Shown here piece by piece: positions 1 through 5,130 of a DNA stretch of 5,130 nucleotides. A model generated the notes under the pieces. The model was not told where the DNA came from, did no database searches, and worked only from the letters and a program-made list of their open reading frames with translations. How positions within the stretch are numbered: the stretch's first letter is position 1; the number at the start of each line of letters is the position of its first letter. The DNA comes from Bacteroidales bacterium UBA1458 (lineage in GTDB: Bacteria > Bacteroidota > Bacteroidia > Bacteroidales > VadinHA17), in NCBI GenBank assembly GCA_002325785.1, contig DCSU01000071.1:1-5130 (forward strand), read 5' to 3'. The translations under genes were made by a program, and so were the position numbers.

Positions 1-175
1 AAAGACAGTGACAGCTGACGAGGCCTATATAATAAGTTCCATCTATGATCCTAACGATGAGATTGTAGTCGGTTATGGCAGGGGTCTGATGCAGTCATAC
101 CGCGAGTTGCTGACTGTAGAGAACATTGCTGTCATGACGGAATATCTCAAGACACTGGTTGTGGATGCCAATTAA
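1..175 (+). CDS. coxB: C-terminal end of a cytochrome c domain, probably caa3-type cytochrome c oxidase subunit II (partial)
   Basis: The reading frame is open from base 2 to a TAA at 173-175 and gives 57 residues; the gene starts upstream of the window. The fragment contains TADEAYIISSIYDPNDEIV, then GYGRGLMQSY, then a helix ending in TEYLKTL. This is the usual end of a class I cytochrome c domain: the Met codon at 89-91 is the likely sixth heme ligand and the last helix packs against the heme. The pattern closely matches the cytochrome c domain fused to the C-terminus of caa3-type oxidase subunit II, which takes electrons from a donor and passes them to CuA. The heme-binding CxxCH motif and any CuA domain lie outside the window, so a stand-alone cytochrome c is possible. 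The Pro that often follows the ligand Met is Gln here. The oxidase assignment is strengthened by ctaB starting within the end of this gene. Confidence 0.72.
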   Translation, partial: KTVTADEAYIISSIYDPNDEIVVGYGRGLMQSYRELLTVENIAVMTEYLKTLVVDAN

Positions 176-1025
176 CTGGTCATATGTAACAATGATTGCT
201 GAGCTCACAAAGTGGAAGCTCTCACTGGCCGTTGCCTTCTCTGCCGTGACCGGATACCTTGTTTTTGCGGGTGATGCCGGAGGCAGTCTGGTTGTGGTTG
301 CCACAGGAGTTTTTCTTCTGTCATCCGGTGCTGCGGCTCTAAACCAGTACACCGAGAGAAAGAGTGATGCACTCATGGCCAGGACCGCCGGCAGACCCCT
401 CCCCTCCGGCCGGATGACTCCGGGCACAGCTGCCGCAGTGGCTATTATCATGCTTGTTGCAGGCTCACTCGTGCTATGGTTCAGCGGTCTTGTGCCTTTG
501 ATACTAGGGCTGGCCAATGTGCTCCTTTACAATTTAGTCTATACGGGACTGAAAAAAGTTACCGCTTTTGCCATTATCCCCGGAGCTCTGGTGGGCGCCG
601 TCCCCCCCCTGATAGGTTATACGGCCGCAGGCGGCGGGGTGACTGACACTGTTATTATTCTGTTTGCCCTCTTCATGTTCCTCTGGCAGATGCCGCATTT
701 CTGGCTGCTGCTGGTGAGATACGGCAGTGAATATGAAAAAGCCGGCATCAGGACAATATACGGTTCAATGAGTACCGGACAGATAAACCGGCTGGTGCTG
801 CTGTGGATAACTGGTTCATCACTGTTGCTCTGGATACTTGCAGGTATGTTTATGCCCTTTAAAGTACCTGTAGCAGTTTTGTTGCTTGTACTTAATATTG
901 CCTTTATTGCTGCTTTCGCGAGGATAATTAAGGTATCAGATGCTGAAGGCAGATCAAGAAATGCATTTATACTTATTAATTCCTTCTCGCTGCTGATCAT
1001 GATTATCCTCATAGCGGTTTCGTGA
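165..1025 (+). CDS. ctaB: Protoheme IX farnesyltransferase (heme O synthase), CtaB/CyoE family
   Basis: This integral membrane prenyltransferase of the UbiA superfamily transfers farnesyl from farnesyl diphosphate to the heme B vinyl group, making heme O, the precursor of heme A for the terminal oxidase. From the ATG at 165 it is 286 residues, normal for the family. The first diphosphate/Mg-binding motif is N60-x3-E64-x3-D68 followed by M71, R73-T74 and R77-P78-L79; the family more often has Asp at the position of E64. Further family signatures are YTGLKKVT at 126-133, the Pro-rich loop near 139-150, WQMPHFW at 174-180, and Y190 with AG at 193-194. About nine hydrophobic segments can be read. 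The start is uncertain: TTG 159, ATG 165 and ATG 192 are in frame. ATG 165 overlaps the upstream gene by 11 bases and keeps the residues before the ELTKWKLS segment; ATG 192 would leave a 16-base gap. No clear ribosome binding site decides between them. Probably co-transcribed with the upstream oxidase gene. Confidence 0.93.
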   Translation: MPINWSYVTMIAELTKWKLSLAVAFSAVTGYLVFAGDAGGSLVVVATGVFLLSSGAAALNQYTERKSDALMARTAGRPLPSGRMTPGTAAAVAIIMLVAGSLVLWFSGLVPLILGLANVLLYNLVYTGLKKVTAFAIIPGALVGAVPPLIGYTAAGGGVTDTVIILFALFMFLWQMPHFWLLLVRYGSEYEKAGIRTIYGSMSTGQINRLVLLWITGSSLLLWILAGMFMPFKVPVAVLLLVLNIAFIAAFARIIKVSDAEGRSRNAFILINSFSLLIMIILIAVS

Positions 1026-1071
1026 AACCTCTTATCCGCGAAGGTTAACCTGGCATATTATTTCACGGCTG

Positions 1072-1091
1072 CCGGAAGGAGGCAATTCCGG
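1072..1091 (+). terminator. Weak hairpin between ctaB and the hydrolase pair; possible terminator
   Basis: CCGGAA at 1072-1077 pairs with TTCCGG at 1086-1091 around an 8-base loop, followed by only TTT. A competing pairing exists: GGAGG at 1078-1082 with CCTCC at 1116-1120, just before a TTTT at 1123-1126. This lies in the only real gap in the window (1026-1194), where a transcript end after ctaB would be expected. The stem is short and the T-run poor, so this is a tentative call. The rest of the gap is AT-richer near 1150-1190 and holds no gene that I can support. Confidence 0.22.
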
Positions 1092-1194
1092 TTTCATGGA
1101 CTATTTCTGTCCGACCCTCCGGTTTTCAACAGGGGCAGGTCATTTACGGCAATTATGCTAACTTTATTGGCTCATAAAAGAAATATCACAGACT

Positions 1195-2748
1195 ATGAAA
1201 AAGTCGCTCTCCCTATTACTGATGATGTTCATGTTTATCACAGTATGGTCTCAACCCTGTACGCCGGATCTGATAGACAAGATTGCCGGGCAGACGATGG
1301 AGGCTTTCAATGTGCCTGGCATCGCCGTTGCGGTGGTCAAGGATGACAAGGTTGTTCACATGAAGGGTTACGGTGTCAGCTCTATCTTAACCGGCAAAAA
1401 GACCAACGAAAACACCCTCTTCGCCATTGCCTCCAACTCAAAGGCCTTTACGGCTGCTGCCCTCGGGATTCTTGTCGATGAGGGGAAGCTCAGGTGGGAG
1501 ACGAAGGTGATAGACGTCATCCCGGAGTTCAGGCTGTACAATGCATATGTCACGGAGGACTTCAACATAAAGGATCTCCTTACGCACCGAAGCGGCATGG
1601 GGCTGGGCGCAGGCGACCTCATGCTGTGGCCCGACTCCTCATCCTTTACAAAGGAGGAGATCATACACAACCTGAGATACCTGAAGCAGACCTCCTCATT
1701 CCGGACGAAGTACGACTATGACAATCTGCTCTACCTGGTAGCCGGCGAGGTTGTGGCCAGGGTCTCCGGGAAGAGCTGGGAGCAGTTTATCGAAGAGCGT
1801 ATTATGAAACCGCTGGGGATGGATAGTTCATCAGCCTCGCCCGGCAGGGCTATCGACAGATCGAATATGATTGATGCCCATGTGCCGGTCAACGGTGTGC
1901 TCCAGGTGGTACCCATGTATGAAAGTGACCTGCTCAATCCGGCCGGAGGCATAATCAGCAGTGTGGCTGACATGACAAAATGGGTGATGATGCAGCTTAA
2001 CAGAGGCAAATACGGCGAAAACCAGGGCAAGCAGATGCTCTCCGAAAAGACCCACCGGGAGATGTGGACGCCGCAGACTATAATTCCGGTCAGGTCAGCA
2101 GGACCATACAGGAGTCATTTTGCGGCCTACGGACTTGGGTGGGGGCTTACTGATGTCAGCGGATACCTTCAGGCATCGCACACTGGCGGACTGGCTGGGG
2201 TAGTGACTCAGGTGACACTTATCCCCGAACTGAAACTGGGAATCATTGTATTCACCAACCAGCAGGAAGGGTCAGCCTTTACCGCTATCACAAACACCAT
2301 CAAGGACGGTTACCTCGGAGTCACAGGAAACGACTGGGTTAAGACACTAAGTGCCAATGTTGAGAGGAACAGGGACGAAGCAAAGAAGATAACCGATGAG
2401 ATATGGACAAAGGTTGAGGCGAACCGTTCAAAAACAGACGCACCCGTCGATAATTCAACCTACGCCGGAACCTACAGTGACAAATGGTTCGGAGACATAG
2501 TAATCGCCGAAGAGGAAGGCAAACTGCGCATCAGGGCTGTCAAATCGCCCAGACTTCGGGGCGACATGCTATACTATACCGGCAACACTTTTATTGTCAA
2601 ATGGGATGACAGATCGATGGATGCCGACGCATACGCGATCTTCACCCTGGACAAAGAGGGAAAGGCTGCCGGATTCACCATGGAGGCCATCTCGCCGCTG
2701 ACCGACTTTAGCTATGATTTCCATGATCTCAGTATGAAGAGAAAGTGA
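1195..2748 (+). CDS. Exported serine hydrolase, beta-lactamase/PBP-like family with C-terminal DUF3471-like domain (copy 1)
   Basis: A 517-residue protein of the PF00144 superfamily (class C beta-lactamase, DD-peptidase and esterase fold). Residues 1-20 form a signal peptide: Lys-Lys, a Leu/Met/Phe-rich core, then a likely cut near WSQ-P. Cys22 is not in a good lipobox, so a lipoprotein is unlikely. The catalytic set is complete: S80-N-S-K83 (nucleophile and general base), Y175-D-N177, and H329-T-G331, the equivalent of the KTG motif. Other family marks are PGIAVAVVKDD (41-51), LLTHRSG (128-134), YGLGW (312-316) and FTNQQEG (353-359). After a divergent linker (about 380-420), residues 421-510 form a beta-rich domain starting YAGTYSDKWFGD, like the DUF3471 tail of many such hydrolases. 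It should act in the periplasm or outside the cell. The substrate (peptidoglycan peptide, D-amino peptide or ester) cannot be told from sequence, and true beta-lactamase activity should not be assumed. ATG 1195 gives a proper signal peptide; the preceding bases are A-rich with no clear ribosome binding site. Confidence 0.9.
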   Translation: MKKSLSLLLMMFMFITVWSQPCTPDLIDKIAGQTMEAFNVPGIAVAVVKDDKVVHMKGYGVSSILTGKKTNENTLFAIASNSKAFTAAALGILVDEGKLRWETKVIDVIPEFRLYNAYVTEDFNIKDLLTHRSGMGLGAGDLMLWPDSSSFTKEEIIHNLRYLKQTSSFRTKYDYDNLLYLVAGEVVARVSGKSWEQFIEERIMKPLGMDSSSASPGRAIDRSNMIDAHVPVNGVLQVVPMYESDLLNPAGGIISSVADMTKWVMMQLNRGKYGENQGKQMLSEKTHREMWTPQTIIPVRSAGPYRSHFAAYGLGWGLTDVSGYLQASHTGGLAGVVTQVTLIPELKLGIIVFTNQQEGSAFTAITNTIKDGYLGVTGNDWVKTLSANVERNRDEAKKITDEIWTKVEANRSKTDAPVDNSTYAGTYSDKWFGDIVIAEEEGKLRIRAVKSPRLRGDMLYYTGNTFIVKWDDRSMDADAYAIFTLDKEGKAAGFTMEAISPLTDFSYDFHDLSMKRK

Positions 2749-2753
2749 AACAG

Positions 2754-4319
2754 ATGAAAAGACTGGTTTCCCTGCTTCTCATGTCAGCGCTGGTTTTCGC
2801 CGCTGCGGGGCAGCCGCTTTCCACCAGGCAGATAAACAGACTCACGAAGAGGGTGATGAAGGAGTTCAGCGTCCCGGGTATCGCCGTGGCGGTTGTTAAG
2901 GATGACACGATACTCCACATGAAGGGATACGGGGTGAGGTCAATCGCTACCCGGCAGAAAACGGATGAGCATACACTCTTCGCAATAGCATCCAACACCA
3001 AAGCCTTTACGGTGGCTGCCCTCGGCATCCTTATCGATGAAGGTAAGCTCACCTGGGAGACGAAGGTCATTGACATCATTCCGGAGTTCAGGCTCTACAA
3101 TGCTTTTGTCACGGAGGATTTCAACATAAAGGACCTGCTGTCACACCGCAGCGGACTGGGCGAAGGAGCCGGGGACCTGATGTCATGGCCTGATTCAGCC
3201 ATGTTCACCACCGCCGAGATAATTTACAACCTGAGGTACCTGAGGCAGACATCGTCATTCAGAACAAAGTATGACTATGACAACCTGCTGTACATTGTTG
3301 CCGGTGAGGTTGTTGCGCGTGTTTCGGGGATGAGCTGGGAAGAGTTTGTGGAATCACGCATAATGGAGCCCCTGGGGATGGACGGATCATCTGCATCATT
3401 CAAAAGGCTGAAGGACCTGACGAACATAATCGATGCACATGTACCGGTTGAAGGAAAGCTGCAGTTAGTGGCAAAGCAGGAGGGCAAGATTCACAACTCG
3501 GTGGGTGGAATCTACAGTAATATCAGCGATCTGAGCAAATGGGCCATGCTCCAGATGAACCATGGCAGGTACGGAAAAAATCTTGATAAGCGCATCTTTT
3601 CAGAAAAGGTGCACCGGGAGATGTGGACACCTCAGACAGTCAGGAGTGTCAGCGGCGACTCCCCGTACAGGACAAGTTTCGCCACATACGGTCTCGGATG
3701 GCACCTCACTGATATAAATGGCAACCTGCAGGTTTATCATACCGGAAGTCACGCCGGAATAGAAACCAGGGTGACCCTCCTGCCCGAGATGGGGCTTGGA
3801 ATCATCGTACTGACCAACCAACAGGAGGGAGCAGCACACCAGGCCATCACCAACACCATCATGGACGGTTACCTGGGTATCAGGGATATTGACTGGATCG
3901 GGAAGCTTAAGGAGAAAATGCTGAAGGATAAAATCGAAGCAAAAGAGATCACTGACCGTGTGTGGGCAACGGTTGAGGCCATGAGAAGTGAGTCGTCCGC
4001 GGATATCGACACGCGGGCCTTTACCGGGACCTATGCCGATGCGTGGTTCGGTGATGTGGTCATTTACGCTGAGAATGAAAGGCTGCGGATCAGGGCTGTG
4101 AAGTCACCAAAGCTGAGGGGTGAGATGTTCCACTTCACCGCCAATACATTCATCGTTAAGTGGGATGACAGGTCAATGGATGCGGACGCATTTGCAGTAT
4201 TTGCTCTTGACCGGGAGGGAAAACCGTCGGCAATAACCATGGAGGCAATCTCGCCGCTGACTGACTTCAGCTATGATTTTCACGACCTGGACCTCAGAAG
4301 AAAGGATTCCGGGTTATAA
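2754..4319 (+). CDS. Exported serine hydrolase, beta-lactamase/PBP-like family with C-terminal DUF3471-like domain (copy 2)
   Basis: This is a close paralogue of the preceding gene, 521 residues from ATG 2754. It aligns to copy 1 without any gap, about 335 of 517 positions identical by hand count. The catalytic residues fall at the same numbers: S80-N-T-K83, Y175-D-N177 and H329-T-G331, so it should also be an active hydrolase. The signal peptide has an MKRLVSLLLM start, an Ala-rich end and a likely cut before Gln20. The C-terminal DUF3471-like domain starts at FTGTYADAWFGD and ends with the same ISPLTDFSYDFHDL stretch as copy 1, followed by four extra residues. A GTG at 2745 is in frame and would overlap the copy 1 stop as GTGA, adding three residues. 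I prefer ATG 2754 because it reproduces the numbering and signal-peptide start of copy 1 exactly. A purine-rich run before it (AGAAGAGAAAG, 2736-2746) may serve as binding site. The 5-base gap or 4-base overlap implies co-transcription and probably coupled translation. The substrate is unknown. Confidence 0.9.
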   Translation: MKRLVSLLLMSALVFAAAGQPLSTRQINRLTKRVMKEFSVPGIAVAVVKDDTILHMKGYGVRSIATRQKTDEHTLFAIASNTKAFTVAALGILIDEGKLTWETKVIDIIPEFRLYNAFVTEDFNIKDLLSHRSGLGEGAGDLMSWPDSAMFTTAEIIYNLRYLRQTSSFRTKYDYDNLLYIVAGEVVARVSGMSWEEFVESRIMEPLGMDGSSASFKRLKDLTNIIDAHVPVEGKLQLVAKQEGKIHNSVGGIYSNISDLSKWAMLQMNHGRYGKNLDKRIFSEKVHREMWTPQTVRSVSGDSPYRTSFATYGLGWHLTDINGNLQVYHTGSHAGIETRVTLLPEMGLGIIVLTNQQEGAAHQAITNTIMDGYLGIRDIDWIGKLKEKMLKDKIEAKEITDRVWATVEAMRSESSADIDTRAFTGTYADAWFGDVVIYAENERLRIRAVKSPKLRGEMFHFTANTFIVKWDDRSMDADAFAVFALDREGKPSAITMEAISPLTDFSYDFHDLDLRRKDSGL

Positions 4320-4342
4320 TCCGATTCGCCCTTTAATTAAAA

Positions 4343-5130
4343 ATGGCAGAGAAACTCAAATATTCCGGACAGTACCCACTGCCAGTGAGGAAACCGCCAG
4401 CCGGTGACGGGTATGATATCTACCCCTCATTCAACATAGGAGATGGGAAGATCCATGCCGGATTTGCTTCCCTGGTGCCGCTGATTATAGAAACAGGCAC
4501 AGTGATAATTGATGGTTATGCAGGCATCCTCTGGGGTCTTCTGGAGCAACAGATAATCAATGAACTGAATAATGAAGGTATTTCGGTCAGGTTCATTAAT
4601 GCATCAGAATATCTCAAGCCGGAACAGGAGATCAGGGAGATGACTGCACCTTATGCAGGAGACGGTGATCTGCTCTTCGGAACAAGTTGCGACCTTCAAC
4701 TCGGCAGTTTCTTCAGGATGCCGGATATGAATGATCTAAGGCCTGATCCGGATTATGGTGTAAATATCATCTCAGGCACCGGGGCAGCGCTTGCCGGCTG
4801 GCAGGGGTTGCTGATCTATGCAGACCTGCCGAAGAATGAGCAGCAATACAGGGCGCGTGCCGGGGCCATCACAAATCTTGGAATGGTCAGGCCTGAACCG
4901 GCAGGCATGATGTACAAGCGTTCATATTTCATCGACTGGCCGGTGCTTAACCGTCACAAAAAGGAGACATTACCCCTTATTGATATAATTGTGGATGCCC
5001 AGAGACCCGGTGAACCGGTATGGATGGAAGGCAGGGTGCTGAGGGAAGCACTGGCAGAGATGAGCCATCACCTCTTCAGGGTCAGGCCATGGTTTGAACC
5101 GGGCCCGTGGGGCGGAACATGGATAAAGGA
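4343..5130 (+). CDS. Mannose-6-phosphate isomerase class I-like protein with long N-terminal extension (partial, runs off the window)
   Basis: An open frame runs from ATG 4343 to the window end, giving 262 full codons with no stop; it was read directly from the sequence. At residues 248-262 it reads RPWFEPGPWGGTWIK. The xxPWGGxx motif resembles the extreme N-terminus of type I phosphomannose isomerases (a strand, then WGG), the zinc cupins that interconvert mannose-6-phosphate and fructose-6-phosphate. The metal ligands would lie beyond the window, so activity cannot be judged. About 247 residues precede this motif. They contain TVIIDGYAGILWGLLEQQ (53-70), placed like a kinase strand-loop-helix but without the GKS/T of a P-loop, FGTSCDLQLGSFF (112-124), and LLIYADLPKNEQQYRARAG (156-174), like a kinase beta strand and Arg-bearing lid. 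No signal peptide is seen, so it is probably cytoplasmic. ATG 4343 sits 23 bases after the hydrolase stop in an AT-rich stretch (TTTAATTAAAA) with no clear ribosome binding site. The isomerase assignment rests on one motif and on remembered family resemblance. Confidence 0.62.
   Translation, partial: MAEKLKYSGQYPLPVRKPPAGDGYDIYPSFNIGDGKIHAGFASLVPLIIETGTVIIDGYAGILWGLLEQQIINELNNEGISVRFINASEYLKPEQEIREMTAPYAGDGDLLFGTSCDLQLGSFFRMPDMNDLRPDPDYGVNIISGTGAALAGWQGLLIYADLPKNEQQYRARAGAITNLGMVRPEPAGMMYKRSYFIDWPVLNRHKKETLPLIDIIVDAQRPGEPVWMEGRVLREALAEMSHHLFRVRPWFEPGPWGGTWIK

Larger units (their letters stand above)
1195..4319 (+). repeat. Tandem gene duplication: two hydrolase units in direct orientation, offset 1559 bases
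   Basis: Unit 1 is 1195-2748 and unit 2 is 2754-4319. The two stay in register for the whole length, so each position in unit 1 matches the position 1559 bases later: CCGGAGTTCAGGCT at 1522 and 3081, TTCAACATAAAGGA at 1561 and 3120. Exact nucleotide matches are short and synonymous differences are common, so the duplication is not recent. Protein identity is uneven: about 82% over residues 41-200, which include the SxxK and YxN motifs, about 53% over 241-340, about 40% in the linker 381-430, and about 75% over 431-510. Confidence 0.9.

Noticed and set aside
95..1012. Minus-strand open frames of 140 and 131 codons (95-517 and 617-1012).
   Set aside because: They lie opposite a convincing ctaB with conserved motifs and membrane segments and are antisense shadows of it.
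1142..1166. Possible Bacteroidota-type promoter: TAACTTTA at 1159-1166, one base off the TAnnTTTG -7 pattern, with TTTA at 1143-1146 upstream.
   Set aside because: The spacing between the elements is too short for the usual 19-21 bases and both elements are imperfect; in AT-rich sequence such matches are expected by chance. A promoter in this gap is still likely.
1195..1270. Lipoprotein signal in hydrolase copy 1 because of Cys22 just after the hydrophobic segment.
   Set aside because: The residues before the Cys are Trp-Ser-Gln-Pro, which do not fit a lipobox, and copy 2 has no Cys at that position.
1155..1346. A 63-codon + strand open frame that begins in the gap and overlaps the start of hydrolase copy 1 in another frame.
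   Set aside because: The overlapped frame encodes a clear signal peptide and conserved hydrolase sequence; the alternative product is low in complexity, Cys/Gly-rich at its end and resembles no known protein.
1368..3839. Minus-strand open frames opposite both hydrolase genes, such as 1368-1670 and 2729-3079, which resemble each other.
   Set aside because: Their mutual similarity is explained by the duplication of the sense genes; no start context or independent protein signature is seen.
1195..4319. Antibiotic-resistance beta-lactamase pair.
   Set aside because: The SxxK, YxN and HTG motifs define the broad PF00144 hydrolase superfamily; the long form with a DUF3471-like tail is typical of peptidases and esterases, and nothing in the sequence points to beta-lactam hydrolysis.

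Overview
The window looks like ordinary chromosome from a member of the Bacteroidota. The support is indirect. Most gene starts lack a clear Shine-Dalgarno sequence, signal peptides are followed by Gln-Pro, serine hydrolases with a DUF3471-like tail are tandemly arranged, and the last gene resembles an extended mannose-6-phosphate isomerase-like protein that I associate with this phylum. Base composition appears balanced, not strongly AT- or GC-rich. All genes lie on the + strand and the window is densely coding.

Layout. (1) 1-175: the C-terminal end of a c-type cytochrome domain, most likely the tail of a caa3-type cytochrome c oxidase subunit II. (2) 165-1025: ctaB, protoheme IX farnesyltransferase (heme O synthase), overlapping the cytochrome gene. 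The two form the end of a terminal-oxidase cluster: the first supplies the electron-entry domain, the second makes the heme precursor of the oxidase. (3) 1026-1194: a 169-base gap with one weak hairpin, probably separating two transcription units. (4) 1195-2748 and 2754-4319: two adjacent exported serine hydrolases of the beta-lactamase/PBP-like (PF00144) superfamily. They align without a gap over 517 residues at about 65% identity by my hand count, and both keep the complete catalytic set SxxK, YxN and HTG at identical residue numbers. (5) 4343 to the window end: the first 262 codons of a protein whose type I phosphomannose isomerase-like domain appears to begin only at about residue 248, after a long N-terminal domain with kinase-like features but no functional P-loop.

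How they fit together. The oxidase genes form a respiratory unit. The hydrolase pair is a tandem duplication, probably co-transcribed and translationally linked, acting in the periplasm or outside the cell on an unknown ester or amide substrate. The isomerase-like gene follows after only 23 bases, so it may share the transcript, but no functional link is evident. I found no RNA gene, mobile element, CRISPR array or phage feature. No new defence or mobile system is visible. The points most worth a second look are the unusual architecture of the last protein and the uneven divergence of the hydrolase pair.
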